A stretch of 64,000 bases of DNA from Isoetes taiwanensis. Taxonomy: Eukaryota > Streptophyta > Lycopodiopsida > Isoetales > Isoetaceae. The stretch covers positions 6,090,284 to 6,154,283 of the forward strand of contig JAJEKV010000019.1 in assembly GCA_021234155.1 (NCBI GenBank), given 5' to 3'. Made by a program: the position numbers and the translations under genes. The first letter of the stretch is position 1; each line of letters opens with the position of its first letter. The notes beneath the pieces are model-generated. The model worked only from the letters and a program-made list of their open reading frames with translations. It did no database searches and was not told where the DNA came from. Shown here in pieces: positions 49,040 through 60,140 of the stretch.

Positions 49040-50143
49040 TGACAAACTTATCCATACTCTCAAGTTAGTGCGCTTAAAGATTTCTTTTGAAGGGGAATTA
49101 TATCGGGCAACGATATGAACCTGATGAAAACTGGCCTGCTGGTTCCTGTCCAAACTGCAGCCACAATGATGCTGCCGAGCCATATTACCCTGGTACAAAG
49201 CCAGAAAATTTTTTCTCACAGCAATGCACCGCCGTCTCCAAATAGTTTACAGTCAACTTTAATTCTCGCTTAATGGAACAGGAGGATCAGCCTGAAATTT
49301 TTGTGGCAATATAGAAGCTTACATTGAATGCTGATGTGCAAAGGGACCATCCTCGGTGGAACAATACTTGTGAGAACTGGTCTTGTCAATATTAAGTGTA
49401 CAAGTGATGAATTCAAATTAAGTAACTTTGTATGTACTGAAACAAACTGTATAGGAAACCATTTGAACCATTGGATAATTTCAAAAAAAGCATGTAATGA
49501 AAATGATCCATTCTACAAAATCTAGAAAACCAAAAGACATTCTTGTGTGAAATAAAAGGATTAGTGACTTGGCAAATAATCCAGGACATTTGAAAAATGA
49601 CAGTACGTGTATAGTTTTAAAACAGCAAAAACATCCGTGTATAAAGAAATGAGCAAATCTTTCCTTCAAAGCGCTGCCATCCATATCAAACTCTCTCCAT
49701 GATTTTTGATTTTTAACCAGAGGACCATCACTTTGCAATACCAATAGAAATCAGTTTACAATACCAACATCTCTAAGTCATTTGCTCAAAAGACGAGGCC
49801 CTCATTTTATTGTATTATTAATCAAGACTTAAGCAGCATGTGGAATACAATAACAACTCTATGCTTCAAAATTTCTTTATAAATTAGGTAAAGATGAAAA
49901 ACAGAATGGGGGCAAGCATTCAAAAGCATTTGAGGATCATGAAAGAAAGACTAACCTATGAAAACCGTGTCGTGTAGCAGTGAAAAAGGAAAAGTCCTCC
50001 TGGTATGAAACCATCCAAACAGCAGGTCTATATCTTCTGATTTCAAAACTGGATTCTTCATGGACGGTCTCGTACTGGGGGGCTTCTAATTCCGCCGCTG
50101 CAAAACAGGCGATGACCAAAAGAAGCCATATCAAGCTCTTCAT
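49040..50143 (-). pseudogene. SOUL haem-binding family gene, frameshifted
   Basis: Exon 1 (50143-49956) is intact. It has a signal peptide (MKSLIWLLLVIACFAAAELE) followed by the SOUL N-terminus YETVHEESSFEIRRYRPAVW and FTATRHGFH, ending at a GTTAGT donor. A ~510-bp intron ends at TATACAG (49447). The rest follows the family in order but hops between frames: LFQYIQ, NLNSS, RPVLTSIVPP, FNVSFYIATK, FQADPPVPLSE, RCIAVRK then FSGF one base out of step, then HIVARYNSPSKE and NLRVWISL at about 49045. At least four frame changes lie in exon 2. SOUL proteins bind haem or tetrapyrroles; plant secreted or vacuolar members have this signal-peptide layout. Sequencing error could explain some shifts, but their number favours a pseudogene. 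Confidence 0.8.
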
Positions 50144-51380
50144 TTTCGTCCTGAAAAGCCTGTTGTTTCAAGTCTTTGAGAGTGGCAAAATATCCTTTCG
50201 ACTAAATTACGACGTCCACAAACGTATCTAGTCTAGAAATTGCCACGTAATAGGTTTCAAGGGGGACGGGGTTCACACTATGGGGTTTAATTAAGTTAAA
50301 TTTGAAATTAACTATTTGCTAGTTATCTTTAATTCAAGGGAAACTTAAGAGTTGGTTCATACCATTGGTTATGTTACTAAGGGTCCATTCAAACCCACCC
50401 ACCGTTAAGTTAAGGTAAGTTAGCACTTTTAACTACAATTGTCTTCACACTTCAAATTAAGTTAACATAATATTATAGAAATAAGTTAGTCGTAGTTATT
50501 TTTTTTTAAACCAAAAATGTTAACAAATTGTTCTTCAGACTCGACATCGTAGTTAACGTGTCGTTAACATCGATTTAACTGGACCCTCAAATTTTAACTA
50601 CAAAATATCATAACTTATCACCGCCGACGCGACTTTTACCTCCAGCTAAAATGGCATGTAGCGACTGACGCTACGGACGGAGCGCATATGGATCGAGGAG
50701 GTCGGGCGCAGGCTCCGCATGTGGGCTGAGGGCATGATGCAGGAATCGGCTCCTCGCGATAGGGATGAATGTAATTTTTTAAACTCATCATTGTTCTTCG
50801 CGGACTCATTGTCGCGATTGATGCATTCTTGCATTGCATTACATACATCGGAGAAGGGCACAAAATAGATGTGATTATATCGGGCAAGATCATCTTTTGT
50901 AAATTAAAGAAAAATGCTCAAATTCCTTTGCTTAGTTCTTCTGCCTCAAATGATAGTAATCCCTTTTTTCTCAGAGCCGCCATATCATGATTGTGAGCAC
51001 AATCAAGACTCTTTTTAGTGCAATTGATGCTTTGTAGCCCGGTGGTCATGTTATCGCTAAATTTCTAGGTATTTTGCAGAATGGGAAATCGCGAAACCAT
51101 TGTGTATGCACATCGAGTTGTACATGGCCCTGGGCCATAAAGTCATTTTAATCTTCCAGCTTTATCCTAGTGGGACAAGCTTGTACGGTGGACAAGCTTG
51201 GGTAAGTGTGGTTTGAGGGATCTCAATTCATTGAGTTGATTACTTGGAGACATTAAAATTCCCCACTCATGACAAGAATGACATGTTCCTTAATCGGGTG
51301 ACGGGCTAAACTACCTTGGACAATTTAAGTGAGTTTCTTAATTTGTGCCTAATGATAATTCTTTATGTTAAGAAGAGTTT
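50144..51380. other. AT-rich stretch with a possible small inverted-repeat element
   Basis: AGTTAAGT-like words are frequent from 50290 to 50600. A minus-strand frame at 50646-50890 (AMQECINRDNESAKNNDEF) is protein-like but unassigned. Confidence 0.35.
50381..50586. mobile_element. Possible MITE
   Basis: A 206-bp AT-rich segment starts with GGGTCCA and ends with TGGACCC, resembling the short GGG-starting terminal repeats of PIF/Harbinger-like MITEs. The flanking trinucleotides (TAA and TCA) do not match, so a target-site duplication is not supported. Confidence 0.3.
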
Positions 51381-53370
51381 TAAAGTTTAAAAGAAGCTAA
51401 CCAACCGGACTCTCTAAAAAATGCCTCGCTGAGATTATAGTTTGGTGATGAATCCGGATTATCGGGTTCTTTATGCAAACTTTGTTGGCCAAACCGTCTT
51501 GCACTGGATATGGACTTCTTCTCGCAAACACAATAAATGTTGCCACACAATCCACTAGTTGGTTGTTTCCGCTTCAGCCGGGATGACACTATACTATTAA
51601 TCTTCAAATAGGGTTCAACTTTTCGCACTTGATAACACCAACATGTTGCTTTCATGAGACTTGTGGGGATATTGCATCCACGGTCGAGTAGAACCAGACA
51701 TCTCAAGGTAAAACCCAGAAATTCTAGCCGCAGCATCTCAATGCTAACAAAGTTGCAAGGTTACTCACTATTTTGCTATTAAATATGAGAGCAAGAACTC
51801 AGCTAAGATGCTTAGAAGTAAGTGATTGCATGTGCACGCTTCCTTCCAACGCTTACCTAATCATCTTGTTTTTGGTGAACAAACACAAATTTGGAACAGC
51901 TTGGTGCTTTCATCCGATAATAATGTATTGCCTTCTTTTCGATGAAGACTAGTGCGTAATTTCGTGATACTCAAATTCTCATAGTTGTTCTTAATTGGAA
52001 AGGCATTGCGTGAGGAATAGGTAGGAGGTTTAGTTGGCATGTTCATAATCCCTCTCAGGGTGACCTCAATTATATGTTGTGCCTCAAAAATCACTTACAA
52101 CTCTAAGATGAGAAGGATGAAGAGGTTGCAATATTGGCTAGTTCTCAAAAGCTATGTTTTTCCTACTAAGTTTCATTTTGAAGACTCAAAATACCACGTA
52201 AGATTTTTTCAGAATCAATTGAAGCTGGGGCCTTTGGAGAAGTTTACAAGGGAAAGCTTGCAGTGGTGTTGAATACAAAGAGGAGGTGAAGGTTGATCAT
52301 AAGCATGGCGATGAGTACGAGCAAGAGAAGAAGCATGACGGTATTTCTTTTCTAATCTTCAAGAAGGTGAGCACTAACTGGTTGAGCATCATGATGCCAG
52401 TGCTTATCAACATAAGCATGCTCTAAAAAAGAGCAAAAGATGGCCACCATAGTAGCCCTAAAGTATGAAGTTGATGGCCGGGCATAAGGTCAATGATGAA
52501 GATGAAGTCAATGCATACTGGGCTCAAAGAGGATTGATATCTAATCCTTTGGTGGATATTGATGCTATTGTGTTGTTTGTTGAGTGAGACTCATTGGGTT
52601 TGTTTTAATTTGTATATTAATTCTTATTATTATTTTACTAAACCTTATTGTATATTCTTTTCTTTAATAAATATTGCCTTTTATCCAAATGTTCATGATC
52701 GGAAGCCTGGAATTATCATCCATGCAATTGGAATGTTGTCCATACCATATACACCTTACATAACCTGCTCATGAGGCATGCACAGAACTGTTTTTAATGT
52801 GGACAGATCGAAAATACAACCTTGGTGGGTTACATCGACCTTTTGGTTAACTCGAGCCAGAACATGAAACTAAATTACCGACTTGGCAAAAATACTAAGA
52901 GTTGAGGAATCATAAAAGCCATCTGAGTATATATGCTAAGACTGATGGAATGTGAGGTCGTTCAAAAAAAATTGTATTTCCATGCTAACATTTACAAGTA
53001 ATAGAGCAAAATCCTTTCCAGTAATGGTCTTTCAACTCATGGTATTCACATAAGTATCTGCTTGGAGTATAAGTTCTAATGAAATATTCCACGAAAAGAT
53101 TTAGAATGGATGGACACACAACTAAGCGGCTCCCGAAGTACAGTGGAAGACCCAATTTCATGTGGATAACCAAAAGAGTGATTGTTGATGCAAGGATTTG
53201 CTTGAATCCACCTGCAGAAACTGATAACGTAAAGCCACATGCAGTTTTTATGACATATGCAGTTTTATCAAGGCCATAACCTGAGATATGTTCCATAACC
53301 TGGCATATAGGCTGCTGCAGGATTGACAACCAAAGATTGCTCATGTGTCTCATAATTACTTGCAGGAAGG
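51380..53370. other. Degenerate region with possible receptor-kinase and exon scraps
   Basis: Apart from the kinase-loop fragment at 52215, frames here are short. A His/Glu/Lys-rich stretch (VDHKHGDEYEQEKKHDG) follows it at about 52288-52345. Nothing else can be assigned. Confidence 0.3.
52209..52270 (+). pseudogene. Protein-kinase glycine-loop fragment
   Basis: One plus-strand frame reads SIEAGAFGEVYKGKLAVV, matching subdomain I of receptor-like kinases (IGxGxFGxVYKGKL). The frame closes soon after and no VAVK or HRD block is seen nearby, so this is at most a fragment. A chance match cannot be excluded for so short a segment. Confidence 0.35.
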
Positions 53371-53459
53371 GCGTGGAGGGGATCTTCCTGGACATGGAGG
53401 GCATGCTGAATTCAGAGAAGGGCATGGATTGAATGACCACTTAGATGGAGATGAAGAGG
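53367..53459 (+). CDS. Exon-like Gly/His/Glu-rich segment
   Basis: An open stretch encodes EGRGGDLPGHGGHAEFREGH and ends with DHLDGDEE. It is bordered by TTGCAG and GTATTT, which fit acceptor and donor sites. The upstream His/Glu/Lys-rich stretch at about 52290 has a similar composition and could be part of the same gene. No family is recognised. Confidence 0.25.
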
Positions 53460-55440
53460 TATTTCTATACATCACCCCTTCTTTTGCTCATAACATAGGT
53501 CCCAAAGATAAAAATTAGCAAAGTAAAACCCAAAAATAATCAAGTAGATCACTTGTTTTATAGTGCTGTGTCAAATTGATTCTCGATTCTCAATTCCATC
53601 CGGCGTCTCACAAAAACGTAAAAGATCAAGGAACCGATACTTCGTGAAACCAGATGCTAGTTGAGTTTAAAAAGGAAGAATGGCTAGTTTTAGAGGTGGG
53701 TCTTTAGCTAGGGATAGAGGAATCACGCATTGAGATGGAAAAAAAAAATTTGAAAAGATGGCGTGCATATATGTTTTGATGATAGGGATGCAAATGGATG
53801 CAAGTCAAATACCTAAAACCTTATTGGGGAGTACAAACAAGTTCATGATTTCAAAGAAAAGGACCTAGATGCCCGAGTATTTTTCTACATGGTCCAAACA
53901 TGATTAAGAAAAAGGTTCATAATCTTCCTGGCCATAGATGAACAATCTATAATGCTAGATTCATTTCTGGCCCTCTAGGCCCCGGCCAGGACCTAGAATA
54001 TATACAAGGTCATACCCTCAAATGAGGGAAGTTGTCATGCCATTGAGTGTAGGTAGCTAGGTCGCCGTGGATTGAGCTCGCGGCGTTACCGCTTAACAAA
54101 AACAATGGAATATAAATAAATGACAAACTTGTTGCAATGATGGATGACCATTTTTCAAGGGTTTAGAAGTAGAAAGAGCTTTAAACCGGGATTAAGCATA
54201 AACTCTTGGTTGGGTCAATCAAGATGTAAGTGTGGGCGCTAAAAATGGGAAATTATTTTGCAAGTAAGATCGCCTCAAGTCACAAATGTGTCTATTTTCT
54301 AAAAGTCCTTAGCCAAATACACCGCTAAATATTTTGAATTTTAATGACTAATTTGCGATCGTAATTTTAGGTGTTGACACAATACCTTAGACTGGGAAGA
54401 ACATCGTGTGTACTCGATTTGTAGGGAGAGTATGGATGCAAACCTTCAGTGGCAAAGATCCTTTTTTGTTTGATAATCAATTTGCAATATGATATGCCAT
54501 TACATATTTTGTGACAACACGATGATACTTTGTAATATGTTAGTATAAAATCATATTCTATTCTAATCTTTATATCCCAAACTCTTCCACTATATAATTG
54601 TTATGATGGTCTGTTATATAAAAATTGAGGTTATGATATATTCATTATATATTCATTATATAAAGACTGGCAAAGGTGGTAAACCTGAAGGACAATAATA
54701 ATATGATACCAAATTTTGTTAAAAGAGGAGATGGAATGGAACTATAGCAGTGTCACAAAGCAGAACCTATATAGCCTAATGTAGAGCACTAGGAAGTGTT
54801 GCACTTGCATAAATACGCATGCATATGTGTGTTTCCGTCGTAAATACTTTTTAATGGGGTCCTCTCGCTTCAATATCTCCCTTTGGATCACCAAACAAGT
54901 TTGAATTTCTAGTCCTTTCTAAATAATTGTTTGCAAAATGATAATAACAGCTTGTCCTGAGAGTAGTGACCTTCCCATTTGCTATGTTATATTATAACAT
55001 ACTAATAAAAGTATACAGATCCCTGGATTCCCCGTTACTTGTCAATCTCTTCAATTTTCTTCTTTCATTTTGTACGGCATTAGCCTAAGTTCACTTTGCA
55101 CTTGCAGACCCTGCATCGCACTCCAAGTTTACCGTGAGATCAAGACAAGCAAGATTTCTCACCACACAAGTTGATATTGCTAGTGTGAACAAGTATCGAA
55201 AAGGCTACTTCGCTTTGGTGATTCCAAAAATTAGATCTTGCACATAGTCGTGAGCCGAGCCGCCTACTTCAATGAATTCAGCAGCACCTGGACTCATAAT
55301 AATGCTACTTTTCTTTCGTCCTGTTTTCAGCTTTATAAAATGAATATATAATGAAATTGAGGTGCAAAACTGAGATTATGCATTTGATCCAAATCTAATT
55401 GTTTTGATTCAAATATAACATAACAGTGAACAACTTTACC
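53460..55440. other. Intergenic stretch, nothing recognised
   Basis: AT-rich, with short frames only. A small ATATTCATTAT duplication lies at about 54636-54662. Confidence 0.45.
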
Positions 55441-55456
55441 ACTGATATAGGCATTG

Positions 55457-55522
55457 GGTGCAGATCTATATCCAGATCCATATCCAGATTGTTATGAGTC
55501 AGTCCCCAGATCCATATCCAGA
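55457..55522. repeat. CAGATCCATATC short repeat
   Basis: The 12-bp word CAGATCCATATC or a close variant occurs four times, in two pairs separated by about 20 bp. Confidence 0.7.
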
Positions 55523-56061
55523 GGAGCATTACATCAATTGATACAAAACCTATTGATGCCTAATTGATGCTAAATGCTTTTTCTAGTTTGTCTAAAGTAG
55601 CCAACTTGCTCAGACAAGGAAAAATATTCGTAGGCCTAGCAGAAAAGAAAAAGAAATACTCACATAATTCTGGCCAGTTTCATTCAAAATTCCTGCAGCT
55701 CCAGATGCAAAATTTACTCCTTGGAGTATGTCAACTTGTTTGGTTGTCGTGGAGCAGTAAACCAACTATTACTAAGTTGATATAATAGCTGTTTACGCCT
55801 GTCACCAGTTGTTTTTATAATCAATTGATAATGATAAATTGTTAAAAAGCCAGATATTGCAAGATATGACGTTTTGGTTGAGCCATGAAAAATATAGGAG
55901 GAGTAATCAGGAATTAGAGTGATGCCAGGTTTAGATATTCCAACATATGACGTAGATATGCTTAAGAAAAAGGAAGAAAAAATTTGCATATGTTTGACTC
56001 ATATCCACATTGAGTCTATGCCCCTGATCTTGAGGAAAAATCACATACTTATTTCGTACTA

Positions 56062-56132
56062 AAAATGTTGATGTCTTGTTAGAATTCAGGCTAAATATTA
56101 ATGTTGATGCCTTGTTAGAATTGAGGCTATGT
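56062..56132. repeat. ~39-bp near-perfect tandem duplication
   Basis: AATGTTGATG(T/C)CTTGTTAGAATT(C/G)AGGCTA is present twice with a period of about 39 bp. Confidence 0.75.
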
Positions 56133-56139
56133 ATTTCCA

Positions 56140-58690
56140 TTTTTCTCGGTCATGTTTGGCAAAAGAAGTTGGCTCTTATTTTTGGAATAGATACAACATT
56201 CATTGGTCCCTCAAGCTTCATCGTTGAGGCGTACTTTTAATGTCGCGCTTTTACATCTTTATTATTTATGTGGCTCCCAGATGTGGTTTCATATCATCTT
56301 CTCACTTTATACTGAGTATGAAGAGAGTATAAGCTAAGATCACGCCCTTAATTCGCGATTCTATACTTTGAATTTACACCCGCGGTAATTTACAAAATGA
56401 TATTCGCTTTATGGGACCTCACGATAGAGGATGTCGTGCATGTATCTCAAAAGACTGGATTCTTCAAATGCAATGTGATAGACTACTTAAGAGCTTTGCA
56501 TCGTGATATAATGACAATCGGTGAGAACAAATTGTTAAGAAAATTGAGGTAGTTGTTTATGGTAGATTTTTACTTTCAGAATATATTGGCTAACACGATA
56601 AAAAAGATGTATGCTCGTGAGTTGATGATTTGTAATGGTCTTCTGTGACAAAAATAGAATCAAAGACATTTTTTATTATCTTTTCTCATAGATGAGCAAG
56701 AGAAAGTTAAATTATCTTTCTCTACGTAGGCCACTGTTCTAGTTAAGTTAAGTTAAGTTATCCACATGAATTACCCTCACACATGTTCTGGTTAAGTTAT
56801 AGGCTATTGGTTCTTTGGAAATTGCTCCTTACCTTTCAACTGTGTTGGTGTAAAAGATGACACAGACTAGGTGCATTTATAGGTGCATAATTTGATAAAA
56901 TAACTTAACGTCTAATGAGACTATTGTGCAGCTTTATAACGAGGACCAAGATCAACTAGTGCGCGCGAAATGATGATAGTACGGCTCGACATATCACAAT
57001 CTTACGCCGCTACAACAAAATGAAGATAACTCCATCGGGCAAGCTAGTACAAGATGAGGTTACTACATTGCAAGCTTTAGGGTATGAGAAATATTTGTGG
57101 ACATCGCTTAGGGCGAGAGTGGTGGGTGAAGCCAAGAAGCTTTTTACTTGGTTTGATCGCTTGTAAAGGATACATACGATGATGCTGCTGTGGAAGAGGA
57201 CCTTTAGATGTCAAAGGATTGCTTTGAGCTGCGCAAATGTTTTGAGTAATGAGATTGAAAAGCAAGACACTTACATAGCGCCATCCTGTGGATGTTGAGT
57301 AGGATGTTGCCCGCTAAAATTGTTTCTAGAGTGGGTCTAATTATCCGATCTTATCTGAGAAATTTGGTATAGGGAGTAGTGCACATATGATAAGTGATGG
57401 AAGTTTGCAAAGCTATTGTGGGAAGCCGCTTGACATAAAATAAAAATCCCCATTGGGTGCGTATCAGAGGAGATCAAAGGTTGGATTTCGTCAAAAGTTT
57501 CAAACTGCCAAATGTTGGTGAGTTTCAGCTTCCCCATGATCTATGCTTTGTCAATTTTGTTGTTGATTTCACTTTGTCAAATTTGTTGTCGATTTATGCT
57601 GAGTTATAGAATTCAAGGATGAGATGAGCTTGAATGGAATTAGGATAACTTATGTGATATGATGATCTCTGTTCAAAATTTCTAAATTATAATTTTTAAA
57701 CATCACTTAACAATAATATGGAATTCTATTATAATGGCATAATTAGTACGTGCCGTGAGGCAAGGAAAGGGAAGGGCAGAATGGGTTGGAGGCTGCGTCA
57801 AAGGACTTGGACTCGGAGCGGTGTGGGCGGTGCTCAGTTTGTGATCGATCCGCTGCCTCAGAGCATTACCTTGATAATCGGGCGTAGGCCCGTGATATGC
57901 AGTGAGCCGCGATGGGCGTGACCATCTAAAGGCTTTTGATGATGCAGGATCGAGGAATGCAATCCAGGTTCCTCCAATGCCAAAATTTATACATCAATGT
58001 GGCCGCCCCTCGCACGTTTACCAAGAGAACTGGGATCTAGGTAATAGATGCATACAAGGGTTTAATGATCTAGTTTGGAGGCTAAAACCAAAGGGACTTG
58101 GACTCTCGCGAAAGAAAGGTGTAAGGTGATCGGTGTTTCTATGCCCTCGGTCCGGAGGAGATCCCATGGTCCCTCTCTACAACAAAGACTACAAATAGTT
58201 GCTACCATGGGACTCGTTTCGAGTCACCTTTAGCTAAGCCAAAAGCGACTCCAAATGTTGTTGGTTGTAGCCGCTCTGAGCCTTTAAACAAATCTACCAT
58301 TAATCTATTTTTATCTTCAAACCCCTATCCCCGCCTCGACACGCCAATTTCAAATTTTTCTCGCAAGCCTAGTTGATGCAATAGTCTGGCCCAGAGGAGG
58401 CCGTTGAAGGCAAAGTGTCCTTGGCAAATTTTGAAAGGAATTTGAACCGCACTTTTGTGCATTCTCGTGCATTTGAAATGTTAAGCCATCTTGCATCGCT
58501 ATAATCTTTAAGATTAGCAAGATCAATGTAAAACATCGCTGGCAAAAGTATGAAGAATTAGATGAAGACATTAGTATGAATTAGAATTAGTATGAAGAAT
58601 TAGGATGCTATAATCAATGGGTGGTAAAATGAAGACAGATCTAAGACAACACAATGGCTTGAACTGGCCATAAATCAGATACGTGGAATA
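56140..58690. other. Unrecognised stretch with scattered coding-like frames
   Basis: A plus-strand frame at about 57018-57165 (VQDEVTTLQALGYEKYLWTS) and others at 57718-57921 and 57902-58129 look protein-like but match no family I know. AGTTA is repeated four times at about 56742-56760. Confidence 0.3.
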
Positions 58691-60140
58691 TACTCAAAGA
58701 CCAAGCCTTTATGTTATCAGCCAGGACGCCCCTAATTCCTTATACGAGCGCATCGTATCCTAAGGGGAGGAGCATCTCCCCGGCGTACCTACACCGGCTG
58801 GGCTATCCACCTGACCCACTCCCGGAATGAGCTCACAAGGGAAGAATGGATGTCATTCACCCTTCCATCGGGTCGACCCATTCATGGAAGCGCCAATAAA
58901 CAAAACATGAGCACAAACCAATAAAGATACATAAATACAACCACCCTCATAAGTGGACATATCATAAACATCACAAGAGATAACAACATCAACATAAACA
59001 ATAACAGAAAGGGAGAAATCCTACCCAAGGCTCGACTAAGGGGTATGACCGGACGGCTTGGGGTTCCGTGAGTTCATTGCGCATGCAATTCATGGCAATG
59101 GATTTGGCCGTGGTATAGAACATGGCTTAGGTAGTCCACTCCATCCGCTTCCCCGCTGCTAATAATTTCTGCGTATAGGCCGGCGCGTTGGGACTTGACC
59201 GTAGCCCGCCGCACAGCCGTAGGGGCTACTACCACTGGTTGTGACCCCCGCACTCGGCGAGGCAGCAGAAGAGAGTTGCTCTCTCCGTGAGGCATCCATG
59301 CTCATCACAGCGCTAGAGGGCCACCGCCTCATTCACTTGAACTCACCGGAAGGTCATATCCACCACCCCATCTAGTGTCGAAGCTCATGCCTTGCCCACA
59401 CGCTAAAGGACAAGCCATTAAGCCTAGCCCCGCAGAGACTCATAGGCCTTACTACCGTGAGGGGTCACCAAGGATGAGACAAGTTCCTCCCTATCAACCT
59501 CTAGCCCCCTTCACCCACAACAGTGGGCTCTGCAGAATGGGCCGCGATGTAACAGTGGAACTAAGGTGCTATGCTAGGAACATCTACTACACAGCCTTTG
59601 GGGCCCCTACCCCCCTTCCCCATACATGGAGATCACAGAGTGAAATACATCCATCATCATCTAACCTAAATAGAAAAATAACATCTAAACTAACTAACTA
59701 CATAACAGAAAGTTAGGGTTCCTTTGTTAGGAGCTTCTATCTCTGATCTATAAGGCCTCTAGAGATGATCTAACATGTTAAACCTAAGATATTGCCATGC
59801 CTAAAGACGGTTTTGGTACAAATGCACGACTAGATACCGCTTCCTCACTCGGGCCTCCCACCTGGAAGGCCCATACCTCGACCTCGTGAACAATGGTCGC
59901 TTACTCAATATTCTCGTTGTGCAACCGCTTTCCGTGCAGCCTAGTACGCTGTAATTGGGGTCCTACCTTACCTAAATGGCCCAAGAGAACCCTAAATGCA
60001 AAATGGGAAGGAACTCTAGGAAAAACCCTAAATGGTCAAACGAAAAGAGAGCTAGGTTCAGGGTTTTAGCCCTTATATAGAACCCAGGGTTAGGCTAGAC
60101 ATTGGCCAAAATGGGATTTAGCCAATTGGCAATGGGGTCC
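58690..60140. other. GC-richer block, possible decayed LTR-element sequence
   Basis: The block is distinctly richer in GC than both neighbours and holds no recognisable protein. It has many C-runs and a TATA-like TTATATAGAACCC near 60074. These traits would suit a long terminal repeat or untranslated part of an LTR retrotransposon, but no second copy, primer-binding site or polypurine tract was found in the window. Confidence 0.25.

Noticed and set aside
49080-49230. Plus-strand frame with CPNC and a Pro-rich stretch (YEPDENWPAGSCPNC)
   Set aside because: It is antisense to the SOUL pseudogene, which has far stronger family support on the minus strand.
50646-50890. CHCH or Mia40-like frame (AMQECINRDNESAK)
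   Set aside because: Only one short block resembles the family and the paired CX9C motifs are missing.
59990-60090. Telomere-like AACCCTAAA words
   Set aside because: Only isolated single units occur, never a tandem array, so there is no telomeric repeat.
58690-60140. LTR retrotransposon
   Set aside because: No paired terminal repeats, primer-binding site, polypurine tract or polyprotein could be found. It is kept only as an unclassified GC-rich block.
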